Source of the DNA: a virus
Direction: 5' to 3' (one strand)
IMG/VR virus record: IMGVR_UViG_3300046011_008343
Location: 1-37,493 of that record
DNA length: 37,493 nt
In this document: positions 23,600-32,283 of the stretch, piece by piece
Layout: each line of letters starts with the position of its first letter
Numbering within the stretch: position 1 is the first letter of the stretch
Position numbers and translations under genes: made by a program
The notes under the pieces: model-generated
Database searches by the model: none
Told to the model about the DNA's origin: nothing
What the model saw: only the letters and a program-made list of their open reading frames with translations

Positions 23600-25390
23600 T
23601 TACTTACGTTTATCTTTATTATAGAAGGGATTAAGTCTCTCAAATGTTTGCACTAGTTTACCTTTACGAGCATAGGCTTTAACTTTAATCTTACGACTTG
23701 GTAACTTATAGTTTTCTAATGTTTCTTTACGATCTTTATATTTATTTAAACCAGCTTGTATTCCAGATGCTCCACCAGCTAATGCTCCTAATGCTACACC
23801 TTTAACTAATCCATTCTTAATACCTAATGCAGTTCCTACACCTAAACCAAGATAACCTCCCATTGCTGCGTTAGTTAATACAGAACTAGGTAATGCTTTA
23901 AGTATCTCATTTTTCTTACTTATCTCTTGTTTAGGTTTCTTAACTACTGCTATAACTTTAGGTTGTACTACTACTTTCTTCTTATCATCTTTACCTTTTA
24001 ATAGTTGAATACCTTTAGCTCCAAGTAATCCAGCAGCAGTTCCACCAACTCCAAGTATTCCAAGTCCTGCTAATACTCTTCCTTTATTAGCACCCATTAA
24101 TTTAGATGCACCTTTAATTAAGTTACCATTACCTTCTTTTTCTAATAGATATTTACTTGCACTAAATCTATTACCAAATGCTCTAACTTTCTCTTTAGTT
24201 TTAAGTGCATTACCACCAAATCCACCTTTCTCTGATGTGAATGAATCTTTATATTTAAGTGGATTACCAAATGGATCATCTATATCGTATTTAAATCTAT
24301 TTGTATCATTGAAGTATTCATCTGTTCCTGGTAGATAAACAGTTTTACCAACTCCAGCAGCACCTAATAATGGAGATTGTAATAACTTCTGAGTCCAACC
24401 AGCACTAAGACCTAGATTCTTACTAACTTCTTGAGCTTTTAATTGATTTTGTAATCCATCTTTCAACTTCAATAATCTAGCAGCTTTCTTATCACCACTA
24501 TCAACTTTTTGTTCTAAAAAATTATTAAGTAAACTATTATAATTTGTTTTACCTTTTCGTTTACCAAAACCTCTACCATAAGTATTAAAATCTTTTTTAC
24601 CTTTTTGATATTCTTTAAATTCATCCTTATAATCATTAAATAACTTATTAAACTTAACTTGAGTTTTTCTAATTGATTTAATTCTACTAGGATCTTTATA
24701 TCCACGTTTAGCTACATCTTGAGTATTCTTAACTAACTTCTCAATTTCACGTCTCATTGATTTTAAGTCACGTTTAAGTTTCTCTGGATCTGCTACATAA
24801 CTATCATATAATGCCTTAACATCAGCACTTATTACTGATTGTTTCTTCATCTCAGCTAACATTTGTTCAGGAGTCATTCCATCTAATTGCTTCTTAAATG
24901 GTTTCAATATACTATTTACTCTTGCACCAATAAATTTAGAACCACGTTCAACATCTTTTTCAGTTAACTTACCTGCTTTAGAACCACGATAACCAAGTAC
25001 CTGTATTTTCCTAGTTATTACATCACCTATAGAACTTAATCCATTTCGTTTATCCCAAAATACATGATCTGGATTCTTACCACTTAGAAATGTATAACCT
25101 TTACTACGTTCTAGGAACTCTTTAGGTAACTTCATTGAAGAAGTAACACCTTCCATAGTTCCACCATAACCAGGATCTAAATAACCCTCTTTAATAATAT
25201 TTGCAGCAGCTTTACGACTAGTACCATGTTGTTCTAAACGTACACCTAATGCTCTAGGTAAACCACTTCTAATAGATTGAGTTCCTATAGCTGCTGATCC
25301 ACCTAATAGTGCAACTCCACCTATTTTCTTACCTACTTGAGATTTCTTCTTATCGGAGTTATCTGAGTCTTTGAATTGTGCAATAATCAT
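23600..25390 (-). CDS. Large tagged protein with ART-like HGT motif
   Basis: 596 residues. A diverged tag A opens it (MIIAQFKDSDNSDKKKSQ), then a Gly/Ala segment (23-37). Residues 51-76 contain L-E-Q-H-G-T-S-R-K-A-A-A-N-I-I-K-E-G-Y and D-P-G-Y-G-G, as in the first strand of PARP-like and many toxin ADP-ribosyltransferases; further ART-like marks could be T-F-L-S-G (near 97) and V-Y-L-P-G-T (near 352). Two more Gly-rich regions lie near 441-462 and 508-545. Tag B is at the C-terminus (K-I-K-V-K-A-Y-A-R-K-G-K-L-V-Q-T), inverted relative to other members. The ART call is tentative because no catalytic Glu can be fixed. Confidence 0.5.
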   Translation of the reverse strand: MIIAQFKDSDNSDKKKSQVGKKIGGVALLGGSAAIGTQSIRSGLPRALGVRLEQHGTSRKAAANIIKEGYLDPGYGGTMEGVTSSMKLPKEFLERSKGYTFLSGKNPDHVFWDKRNGLSSIGDVITRKIQVLGYRGSKAGKLTEKDVERGSKFIGARVNSILKPFKKQLDGMTPEQMLAEMKKQSVISADVKALYDSYVADPEKLKRDLKSMRREIEKLVKNTQDVAKRGYKDPSRIKSIRKTQVKFNKLFNDYKDEFKEYQKGKKDFNTYGRGFGKRKGKTNYNSLLNNFLEQKVDSGDKKAARLLKLKDGLQNQLKAQEVSKNLGLSAGWTQKLLQSPLLGAAGVGKTVYLPGTDEYFNDTNRFKYDIDDPFGNPLKYKDSFTSEKGGFGGNALKTKEKVRAFGNRFSASKYLLEKEGNGNLIKGASKLMGANKGRVLAGLGILGVGGTAAGLLGAKGIQLLKGKDDKKKVVVQPKVIAVVKKPKQEISKKNEILKALPSSVLTNAAMGGYLGLGVGTALGIKNGLVKGVALGALAGGASGIQAGLNKYKDRKETLENYKLPSRKIKVKAYARKGKLVQTFERLNPFYNKDKRK

Positions 25391-25397
25391 AGTTGTA

Positions 25398-26366
25398 TTA
25401 TCTATTTAATAGTTTACTTAATTTAGGAACATCTGTATCTGTAAGAAAAAAGGAATGGCGCGATTTAGTGTCATTAAATAATGTTAGTTTGCGTGAACTA
25501 CTAAAATCTTGTAATAATCTTTCAGTTCTTTCAATGTCATATTCTCTTTCAATAACTTCTGGAGATTTGCGACGTTTAGTTAATTCATTTTGATAAATCT
25601 GTTTAATCATAGTATCTCTATTATTAATTTTCTTTAATCGAGTTACATACTCTTTATCTACGATAGATTCAATAACTAATTTATCTGGTTCTATTTTAGT
25701 TAGACCTAAACTATCTCGATATAGAATTATCTCTTTACGTAAATAAGAATCTGTATAGTTATGTTTACCTGTTTTTAATTGATTTAAACTAGTTTGTAAA
25801 CGTTCTAAATATACCAATTGTTTATTACTTTCTGCATACTTTTTAAGTCGTTTATTAACTAAACCAATACTTTGTTCTAATTTAGCATCAGTCATTTTAG
25901 CAGCATCTCTAGTAGTTTTATTAATAGCAAACTCAGTTAAGTTATCTACTCTTTTAGGTAATGGTATTCTAGTTATGTCTACTTTAATAACGTTATCTTT
26001 AACTGCATTATCTACAACCTCTTTAACTTTACTTGACTTAGTAGATACTTCTTTAACTGTGTTATTGATAACTTCTCTAACTACACTTGGAGTATTAGTT
26101 ACATTAACGATTGGAGTTGGTACATTAACTGGAACTTCAGGTTTAATGTTCTTAATTAATGACTTAACTTCATCTAATGATCTTGCACCATTACGTTTAC
26201 CTAATAGATATGCACCACCTAATAATGCAGTTCCAGTTGCACCAATAGTAATATCACGTAATCTATCTCCTATTGATCTATCGTAACTTCTGACTACTTT
26301 ACCTTTCCTAATAAATGATTTAACTTTGGTACGTTTGAAGTTAACTGTATCTGACATTAAAAACAT
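25398..26366 (-). CDS. Tag-A plus tag-B cargo protein
   Basis: 322 residues from MFLMSDTVNFKRTKV; an in-frame extension to 26435 lies over the preceding mini-gene and is unlikely. Tags A and B are fused: S-D-T-V-N-F-K-R is followed at once by K-V-K-S-F-I-R-K-G-K-V-V-R-S-Y-D-R. A Gly/Ala helix (about 39-54) and a long helical, Lys/Asn/Ser-rich region follow, with a Val/Pro/Thr-rich linker near 73-105. The C-terminus contains the GTAAGAAAAAAG repeat read as H-S-F-F-L-T-D. No enzyme domain seen. Confidence 0.65.
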   Translation of the reverse strand: MFLMSDTVNFKRTKVKSFIRKGKVVRSYDRSIGDRLRDITIGATGTALLGGAYLLGKRNGARSLDEVKSLIKNIKPEVPVNVPTPIVNVTNTPSVVREVINNTVKEVSTKSSKVKEVVDNAVKDNVIKVDITRIPLPKRVDNLTEFAINKTTRDAAKMTDAKLEQSIGLVNKRLKKYAESNKQLVYLERLQTSLNQLKTGKHNYTDSYLRKEIILYRDSLGLTKIEPDKLVIESIVDKEYVTRLKKINNRDTMIKQIYQNELTKRRKSPEVIEREYDIERTERLLQDFSSSRKLTLFNDTKSRHSFFLTDTDVPKLSKLLNR

Positions 26367-26367
26367 A

Positions 26368-26454
26368 TTATTTCTTACCTTTATTAAGTTTACGTCTACG
26401 TTGTTTCTTATCTTTAGCATTCTTAGTTCGCGCAAAATCTACCATTAAGTACAT
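26368..26454 (-). CDS. 28-residue protein that is only a tag-A module
   Basis: ATG at 26454-26452 opens a frame that encodes M-Y-L-M-V-D-F-A-R-T-K-N-A-K-D-K-K-Q-R-R and a basic end (R-K-L-N-K-G-K-K), then TAA directly before the next start (TAATATG). It has no hydrophobic segment. Its agreement with the N-termini of larger cargo proteins and the usual gene spacing support a real gene. It could be a free tag left after loss of its effector, or a packaged basic peptide comparable to small phage internal proteins. Confidence 0.65.
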   Translation of the reverse strand: MYLMVDFARTKNAKDKKQRRRKLNKGKK

Positions 26455-26479
26455 AAGTTTATTGATTAAGGTATCATAT

Positions 26480-29400
26480 CTATTTTACATCTATTAATAG
26501 ATTTCTTAATCCCATAGCTCTAAGTTTACTTCGCATTAAACCATTCTTATAATCACTAATAAACTCGCTAGTTAATACTGCCATATCATTACCTGTGTAA
26601 TTACGTGCATCTAAACTAGTCAAACCTAACTTATTCTTAATTAACTCAAGTTGTCCATCTATTGCTAACTCAATATTATCTAATTGTCTAACATATGATT
26701 CAAATTGTTCATTACTTACATTCATGTAATTAGAAAGTATAGTATTCTGTAACTCTTCTAAATCACGTTCTAATACTCTAGGATTAACTTGTCCACCAAC
26801 AAAAACTTTTTTAACTTTATCAAATTTACCAATTAATTTATCTTGTAATCTTAATAGAACACCACGTTTACGTTTAATGTACTCCAACTTAAATAACTCA
26901 TTATCTAATAAATCATTTCTGATTCTTTTTAGTGTTGAATAATGACTAGTTTCACCTAACTTTAATGAAATTGCATTCCTTAATGTATTCTCAGATTGTA
27001 TTATCTGATTATCTAATCGTTGGATAATAGGATTACTAATAATAACTTGTTCTGGAGTAAATCCAGGTGGAATTAATTCATCATTTAGCTTATTCAACCC
27101 TTCATCTATAATTGCTTTTCTAGCTAACTTCATTGATTGAATAGATGAATAAATCTTAGTATTAGCATCTTCTATTTCATTAATGTAATGTTGAATTTTA
27201 TCTACATCTTCTTTAAATTGATTAAGATCATCTTTAGTTAAAGTAGCTTTAGTTATAGAGTTATATTGTTTAACTCTAGTTGTAATGTCATCTACTGAAG
27301 ATTCAGTAGTTGCTGTCATAAATGGATTAACTAATTTATATCTATTATCTATTTCAATAGCTTTAGTAATAGACTCATCAATAGTATTAGTGCGCCAATT
27401 AACTACATTTTCTAATACTTTATTTGCTCTATCAATGTTAATTGTAGTTGGTACACGTTCAGGTATTTGTAATGGAACTAATGGAACATCAATAATATCA
27501 TCTAGTAATGCTTGACTTAATGCTTTAGTTGTAACTACTGCTGGTTTACTTCTAATAATATCAGGTATGTTAAGTGGAGTTACATTACTCTTCTTAAATG
27601 CCGCATACATAGCAGCAGTTCCTAATATGCCAGCAGCAGCCCATTTAACAACATTGTTATTAAGTAATGATGATACATAGATTGGTACATTAAATGGTTC
27701 TTTAGTTTCAGATTCCTCTACACTGGTAAGAAAACACGAGCAATTTGCGTGAAGTAGTGGTTGACTTTGACTATTACTTAACAAGTCATCTATCTTAATT
27801 ATTCCTTTACCATAACCATAATCATAGATAGCGCGTTCCTGACATATTGGACATACAATACCATCCATCTTAAATGACTCAAGTTGTGGTGATCTATTAA
27901 TTAACTCAGATAATTTATTGTATATTTTACGATATCTAGTATTATAATCGCCGGGAATCATAGCACGTTTATGTTCAATACTATTGTTCCACTTAACAAA
28001 CTTAATACCTTGTTTCACGTAGTAATCAAGCCGTCCAAGATTATAAGCGTGTCCCATTTCAGTTATTGCAATACGTTTAGTACGAGCCTGATTATTCTTT
28101 AGTTTTCTTACTTTCTCAAGTAACTTGTCACGATAAGCTCTTAAATCCTGCATCTTATAAACTGCTTTATCTGGTAACTCATTAAGTAGTTTCTTATCAG
28201 GGATAGTTAACTTAACATCAGGATCATACTTCTGTTTAAGGAATGCTACACTCTCATAAACATTCATATCTTTAGTTGCAGTTAATTTAGTTGGGATATC
28301 ATCTAATCGAGTTTTAATTAACTCAAGTTGTTTATTGTATTGCTCCATTTGTTTAGCATCTTCTCTAGTTAACATTGCACTAATACGTTTATAATAAGTA
28401 ACGTCTTTATCAGGGCTATTATCTGCTAAATAACCAGTAGTTTTAGTTTCTTTTTCACCAACAAGTATCTGTTGTAATGTCGCTTTATATCGTTTGTTCA
28501 GATCATTACCTATAGTATTAATACGTCTATTTAAATACGATTTACCAAACTCAGTTTGTTCAAGTAATGGTACATCGCCTCTAGTAGATTCAATTTGACG
28601 ACGTTGTTCAATTGCTTGAACTGAATCTCTAATATTAGCAGGTATCTTACTAGCATCTAACTTAGTTGTTTGTAACTTCTGTTGCTTCTTTAAGGTACGT
28701 TCAATTAAACGTTGTTCTCTAGTTGATATACCTTTAGTTGATTTAGGTCTATCATTAATATCATTAAGTGTTTGATTATGTCGTTTAACTTCATTAATTA
28801 AATCAAGTTCTTCTCTCTTCATTTGTTTTAATACATCAGCATCACTATCAGAAGTGTCATAACCTTTAACTCTTCTATACTTAGCTAAGTTTAAATTACC
28901 ATTCTCATCTACAAATGATTTACGCCAAGCATCTCTATCTCTAACTGCTTTACTTAATTGTTGATTAACTTCAGCTTTATTAACACGAGGTAATACTTCA
29001 GGTGTAACATCTTTAGTATCTTTAGATAACTCATTTAACTTAGCTATGTTAGCAGGATCAGTTAATTCAAAAAACTTATCTTGTTTATCTTTAATTAAGT
29101 TATCCTTAGCTGCGATAAGTGCATTTAACTCATCTTCACGATTACGTATAACTTGAATAGCTCTAACTTTATCTACATCATTATAAGTACCTTCTTTATC
29201 AATTGATCTTAATATCTTAGTACCACTATAATTACCTTCTTTATCTTGATAATCACGACGTATTCTATCTAACTCAGATTGATAACCTTCCTTTTCCTTA
29301 GTAATTTCATCAATCTCATTTCTTAATTTCTCAAGTGGTGATGCAAATTCCGCAATGCTATCAGAGTAAGAAAAAAGGGATGGCGGCGTTTCATCTATTG

Positions 29401-29575
29401 CATGAGTACGTCCGAGATTCCAACTATCATTCCATAACTTATTTAATTGATTACTGATAATGAGACTTAAGTTATCTTGTTTACGCGATAATGAGTTACC
29501 TATACTATTAGTTAATCCATCTGTAAATGCAGTAACTAACTCATCTTGTTCTTTAATGTACTTGTTGATGTTCAT
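26480..29575 (-). CDS. Mu F-like minor head protein with long extensions
   Basis: 1031 residues. The N-terminal 500 are charged and helical (coiled-coil-like). Near residues 505-615 is a Mu F domain: R-I-A-I-T-E-M-G-H-A-Y-N-L-G-R, K-F-V-K-W-N-N, then C-P-I-C-Q-E-R-A, and H-A-N-C-S-C-F-L-T-S-V. Usual Mu F domains link portal to capsid and may leave the head with DNA. A Gly/Ala-rich helix follows (about 642-662), then a second long helical region to the end. In many phages Mu F proteins carry toxin tails; here the tail is helical with no recognised toxin. It contains A-E-F-A-S-P near residue 76, a tag-A-like site. Confidence 0.82.
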   Translation of the reverse strand: MNINKYIKEQDELVTAFTDGLTNSIGNSLSRKQDNLSLIISNQLNKLWNDSWNLGRTHAIDETPPSLFSYSDSIAEFASPLEKLRNEIDEITKEKEGYQSELDRIRRDYQDKEGNYSGTKILRSIDKEGTYNDVDKVRAIQVIRNREDELNALIAAKDNLIKDKQDKFFELTDPANIAKLNELSKDTKDVTPEVLPRVNKAEVNQQLSKAVRDRDAWRKSFVDENGNLNLAKYRRVKGYDTSDSDADVLKQMKREELDLINEVKRHNQTLNDINDRPKSTKGISTREQRLIERTLKKQQKLQTTKLDASKIPANIRDSVQAIEQRRQIESTRGDVPLLEQTEFGKSYLNRRINTIGNDLNKRYKATLQQILVGEKETKTTGYLADNSPDKDVTYYKRISAMLTREDAKQMEQYNKQLELIKTRLDDIPTKLTATKDMNVYESVAFLKQKYDPDVKLTIPDKKLLNELPDKAVYKMQDLRAYRDKLLEKVRKLKNNQARTKRIAITEMGHAYNLGRLDYYVKQGIKFVKWNNSIEHKRAMIPGDYNTRYRKIYNKLSELINRSPQLESFKMDGIVCPICQERAIYDYGYGKGIIKIDDLLSNSQSQPLLHANCSCFLTSVEESETKEPFNVPIYVSSLLNNNVVKWAAAGILGTAAMYAAFKKSNVTPLNIPDIIRSKPAVVTTKALSQALLDDIIDVPLVPLQIPERVPTTINIDRANKVLENVVNWRTNTIDESITKAIEIDNRYKLVNPFMTATTESSVDDITTRVKQYNSITKATLTKDDLNQFKEDVDKIQHYINEIEDANTKIYSSIQSMKLARKAIIDEGLNKLNDELIPPGFTPEQVIISNPIIQRLDNQIIQSENTLRNAISLKLGETSHYSTLKRIRNDLLDNELFKLEYIKRKRGVLLRLQDKLIGKFDKVKKVFVGGQVNPRVLERDLEELQNTILSNYMNVSNEQFESYVRQLDNIELAIDGQLELIKNKLGLTSLDARNYTGNDMAVLTSEFISDYKNGLMRSKLRAMGLRNLLIDVK

Positions 29576-29582
29576 AATAAAT

Positions 29583-29604
29583 AAGCCGCGATTAGTGGCG
29601 GCTT
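29583..29604 (-). terminator. GC-rich hairpin between the 75-residue gene and the Mu F gene
   Basis: AAGCCGC (29583-29589) pairs with GCGGCTT (29598-29604), an isolated GC-rich stem in an A+T-rich region. On the minus strand only ATTTATT follows, so it is a weak terminator, attenuator or RNase-protecting stem just ahead of the Mu F start. Confidence 0.5.
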
Positions 29605-29641
29605 CTAGTGTTATATGTAGTTTAACTTAATTTAGTTATCC

Positions 29642-29869
29642 TTAGTTAGTTGTAATTAAGTTACTGAAGTAATTATTAACAGAGTTTAATATCTCATCTT
29701 TAGCTTGCTCAGATATAACTTGATCTGGATATACTGGGATGTTAGTAAACACGTTATGTTCAATACTTTTAAACATTATATGAGGATAAGGAACATACTG
29801 TTGTAGATGAGCTTTATATGTGTCTACAAAGTTAGTGTTAACGTAGTTAATAAATTCAATGTTATTCAT
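29642..29869 (-). CDS. Small protein, unknown
   Basis: 75 residues starting MNNIEFINYVNTNFVDTYKA, aromatic-rich in its first half and ending Y-F-S-N-L-I-T-T-N. It overlaps the 89-residue gene by 4 bases, so they are likely coupled. It is in the position where a portal or connector gene would be expected but is far too small. I recognise no family. Confidence 0.5.
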   Translation of the reverse strand: MNNIEFINYVNTNFVDTYKAHLQQYVPYPHIMFKSIEHNVFTNIPVYPDQVISEQAKDEILNSVNNYFSNLITTN

Positions 29870-30135
29870 GTTGGCGTAGCGAATGACTTATTATATGCGG
29901 CGATAACTTCAGTTGTATACTTCTCAATAATTAAGTTCTGATATATCGTATCTAAATCAAAGTCAGTTATAGCTAATCTATAACCCATTAACTTATTACC
30001 TACATACCAAGTTAATTTAATTGTCCATAACTTAGATTCGTTATCGTAGTTATAAGTAATGTAGTTAGATGTATCTGGTTTAAGTTGTTCATAAATAACA
30101 CCACTTAAACAACTTATTAATACTGTGTGTTTCAT
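29866..30135 (-). CDS. Small protein, unknown
   Basis: 89 residues with a beta-rich core (S-K-L-W-T-I-K-L-T-W-Y-V-G-N-K). It starts four bases after the KilA-N gene ends and overlaps the 75-residue gene, placing all in one operon from about 31767 to 29642. No motif suggests an enzyme; an accessory or regulatory partner is possible. Confidence 0.5.
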   Translation of the reverse strand: MKHTVLISCLSGVIYEQLKPDTSNYITYNYDNESKLWTIKLTWYVGNKLMGYRLAITDFDLDTIYQNLIIEKYTTEVIAAYNKSFATPT

Positions 30136-30139
30136 AACT

Positions 30140-31048
30140 CTACTTTACCTTAGTTAACTTAACTGTAACATCATTAATAAACTCATCTGTGAATAGATGT
30201 GAGAACTTATCATCTTTAACTTGCACATCTAAATACCATTCAGAACTGCGCCACTTATTTTTCTTACCTTTAACATAATACTCCTGACATAGTTGTTGTG
30301 TAGTTAGGAAACTCACATCATTCATCCTATCTAGTAGTAACTGTGCTTCATTAGTTATTCCTAATGGTGATAGAAATATAAACTTAATAGGACGGTTGAA
30401 CTTATCAGCACATAACTGATAATAACCTTTATCTCCTATAGTCTTAGCTATGTCACTTGTAGTTATCTTATTTAACTTTAACTCATATACTATAACATTA
30501 CGTCCATTAGATTTAACGAAGTCAACTCTTCTAGTTTTAGTTGTTGCATTAATAGTATTGATTAGTGGATGTTCAATGTAGAATCTACCACCATCAGTAC
30601 ATAAATCAATCCAGTTCTTAATGCGGAATGCTAAATCAACTTCATTACGTGGCGCAATTGGAATCCCGCGTACATTGGCGGACTCTTGTTCTAGTAGTAA
30701 TTGATGTGACTGTTGATACTGCTGTTTTAGTTGATATAGAGTTAAGTCAACTTTAGCAGCAAATTCAGGTGATAACCATTGGGCTATTCGTATTGCAACT
30801 ATTTCATGTACCCAAGTTCCTTGTTCATAAGGATTACCACCTTTAATTGTTTGAACAAGTTCGTTACCCTTAATTCCGGTGATCGTGGAAACCTGTTCTA
30901 TATAAGACTTTGACCATTTGTTCTCGAAAAAGTGATCTATTCTTTTACCACCTGCTTTGCACATTGCAGTTGCATTCCAATAGTTATCTGAAGTGCGGCG
31001 ATAAATTGATTCGTTATTAAAATCAAAGGCTTTAACTATATTACTCAT
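30140..31048 (-). CDS. KilA-N protein with PD-(D/E)XK-like nuclease domain
   Basis: 302 residues. Residues about 8-108 are a KilA-N DNA-binding domain: Y-W-N-A-T-A-M-C-K-A-G-G-K, then G-N-P-Y-E-Q-G-T-W-V-H-E-I-V-A and W-L-S-P-E-F-A. Residues about 140-235 contain R-R-V-D-F-V (Asp176) and V-I-V-Y-E-L-K (Glu189, Lys191), the D...E-x-K spacing of PD-(D/E)XK nucleases, plus I-G-D-K-G-Y-Y-Q-L. Domain fusion suggests site-specific or regulated DNA cutting. It overlaps the second KilA-N gene by 8 bases. Confidence 0.75.
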   Translation of the reverse strand: MSNIVKAFDFNNESIYRRTSDNYWNATAMCKAGGKRIDHFFENKWSKSYIEQVSTITGIKGNELVQTIKGGNPYEQGTWVHEIVAIRIAQWLSPEFAAKVDLTLYQLKQQYQQSHQLLLEQESANVRGIPIAPRNEVDLAFRIKNWIDLCTDGGRFYIEHPLINTINATTKTRRVDFVKSNGRNVIVYELKLNKITTSDIAKTIGDKGYYQLCADKFNRPIKFIFLSPLGITNEAQLLLDRMNDVSFLTTQQLCQEYYVKGKKNKWRSSEWYLDVQVKDDKFSHLFTDEFINDVTVKLTKVK

Positions 31049-31595
31049 TAATTTTGTTCTCCATCATAAATTTAATAATTTGATTAATACCTTGAAATTC
31101 TTCACCTTGTTTAACTCTAATAATAGTACAGTTCAATTTAGCAATTAAATACTGTTCACGTTTAATATCGTTATCTTTAATATCTACGTTGTTATGATGT
31201 GTTTCGTCGTATTCAATAACTAGATTATATTTTTCATTATAAAAATCTAAATAATAATTATCTACTTTCTTTTGATATTCAAACACTAATAGGTCTTTAA
31301 ATGTAGATTCTAATAATAATTTAAATTCAGTTTCGTCTCTTTTAAACTCATATCTAATACTATGTACATTTAACCATTGTTGAAAGTACGGTAATAATTT
31401 GTTATGAATCCATGTTCCTTGTTTAGTAAAGTTACCACCTTGACGTTTAATTACACATTGTTTTAAAATTTCAGACTCGACTGCTTTAATAGCTTTTTTA
31501 GTTCCTGCGTTTTCTAACCAATGTTTAACCTCTTTACCATGCTCTTTAGCAAGTGCTGTAGCGTAAATATATTCATCTAAATAGACATCGCTCAT
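31041..31595 (-). CDS. KilA-N protein with DUF559/Vsr-like nuclease domain
   Basis: 184 residues. The N-terminal part is a shortened KilA-N domain (Y-A-T-A-L-A-K-E-H-G-K, then G-G-N-F-T-K-Q-G-T-W-I-H-N). The C-terminal part (from about 88) has Y-Y-L-D-F-Y-N (Asp117), L-V-I-E-Y-D-E-T-H-H (Glu128, Asp130), K-R-E-Q-Y-L-I-A-K-L-N-C and I-I-R-V-K-Q-G-E, the arrangement of Vsr/DUF559-type restriction-like nucleases. It is a distant partner of the next gene: same two-domain plan, different nuclease branch. Possible homing, recombination or host-DNA attack role. Confidence 0.72.
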   Translation of the reverse strand: MSDVYLDEYIYATALAKEHGKEVKHWLENAGTKKAIKAVESEILKQCVIKRQGGNFTKQGTWIHNKLLPYFQQWLNVHSIRYEFKRDETEFKLLLESTFKDLLVFEYQKKVDNYYLDFYNEKYNLVIEYDETHHNNVDIKDNDIKREQYLIAKLNCTIIRVKQGEEFQGINQIIKFMMENKINE

Positions 31596-31632
31596 ATTAC
31601 TTATCCTTATTTTTTCTTACCTCTACATCATA

Positions 31633-31767
31633 CTACAATAATTCAAGTTTTAGTTTAATGTAGTTACTAATTGATCTCTTCTCTAGTTCAGCCAACTTAA
31701 CTAACTGTTGATATTGTTCCTCAGTTACTTTAAAGTTAACCATCTTAGTTGCTAATGTTTTAGTCAT
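31633..31767 (-). CDS. Ribbon-helix-helix DNA-binding protein
   Basis: 44 residues. V-N-F-K-V-T-E-E-Q-Y-Q-Q-L forms the beta strand and first helix, and R-S-I-S-N-Y-I-K-L-K-L-E the second helix of a CopG/Arc-type domain. These dimers bind operator DNA with the strand. It is the first gene after a strong sigma-70-like promoter, leading the KilA-N operon, so it probably autoregulates it. The short sequence may alternatively be an antitoxin-like regulator. Confidence 0.75.
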   Translation of the reverse strand: MTKTLATKMVNFKVTEEQYQQLVKLAELEKRSISNYIKLKLELL

Positions 31768-31801
31768 AATACACTACTTAATTAACTTACTCATCCACTA
31801 T

Positions 31802-31830
31802 ATCATACTAACTTAACTTAATTAATGCAA
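31802..31830 (-). promoter_or_regulatory. Sigma-70-like promoter for the RHH/KilA-N operon
   Basis: On the minus strand TTGCAT (31830-31825) and TATGAT (31807-31802) are 17 bases apart, with the RHH start 35 bases downstream. It lies back to back with the HU promoter, so a protein bound between them could control both. Confidence 0.6.
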
Positions 31831-31834
31831 GTAG

Positions 31835-31864
31835 TTGTCATTTCTCATAGATCTATGTTATCTT
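31835..31864 (+). promoter_or_regulatory. Promoter for the HU-like gene
   Basis: TTGTCA (31835-31840) and TATCTT (31859-31864) are 18 bases apart, 33 bases upstream of the HU-like start. It diverges from the RHH promoter with only four bases between the two -35 boxes. Confidence 0.6.
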
Positions 31865-31896
31865 AGTTATTAGTTAATTACATACACATAACTACA

Positions 31897-32199
31897 ATGA
31901 ACGTTGAACATTTAGTAGAAGTTGGTTCTAGAGCAGTTTACGATAAGTTCACTGACACTATTCCTAAGTACAAGTTACAAGTAGCTTTCATGGCTATGAT
32001 TGAAGCAATTAAAGCAGCATCATTAACTGAGTCAGTTAGCATTAAGGGATTTGGTACATTTAGCACAACTGAAGTTAAGGAACGTACAGTTAGCACTATC
32101 TTTACTAAAGAACCTAAGTTAGTTGAAGCTCATAAGAAGGTTAGCTTCAGACCAGCTAAAGAATACAAGAGTAAAGCACGTTACGATAAACAGGGTTAA
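31897..32199 (+). CDS. HU-like nucleoid protein
   Basis: 100 residues with the HU/IHF fold: N-terminal helices (L-V-E-V-G-S-R-A-V-Y-D-K-F), G-F-G-T-F (51-55), V-S-F-R-P-A-K-E-Y-K (82-91). The beta-arm tip, which normally carries R-N-P, reads T-K-E-P, so DNA bending may differ. The protein could compact phage DNA, assist replication or act with KilA-N nucleases. It is a single-gene transcription unit, with its own promoter and a strong terminator. Confidence 0.88.
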   Translation: MNVEHLVEVGSRAVYDKFTDTIPKYKLQVAFMAMIEAIKAASLTESVSIKGFGTFSTTEVKERTVSTIFTKEPKLVEAHKKVSFRPAKEYKSKARYDKQG

Positions 32200-32235
32200 T
32201 AGACGAAGTTATTTAACTACTGCAACATAAAGAAA

Positions 32236-32269
32236 AAGCACCTTCAATTAAGAGGGTGCTTATTTTTTT
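32236..32269. terminator. Bidirectional intrinsic terminator
   Basis: AAGCACCTTC (32236-32245) pairs with GAGGGTGCTT (32252-32261), a 10-bp stem with one G-U pair. It is followed by A and TTTTTTT (32263-32269). On the minus strand the same stem is followed by TTTTTCTTT. It therefore ends HU transcription and the converging 92-residue gene. Confidence 0.88.
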
Positions 32270-32283
32270 GGTCACTAACGTTA

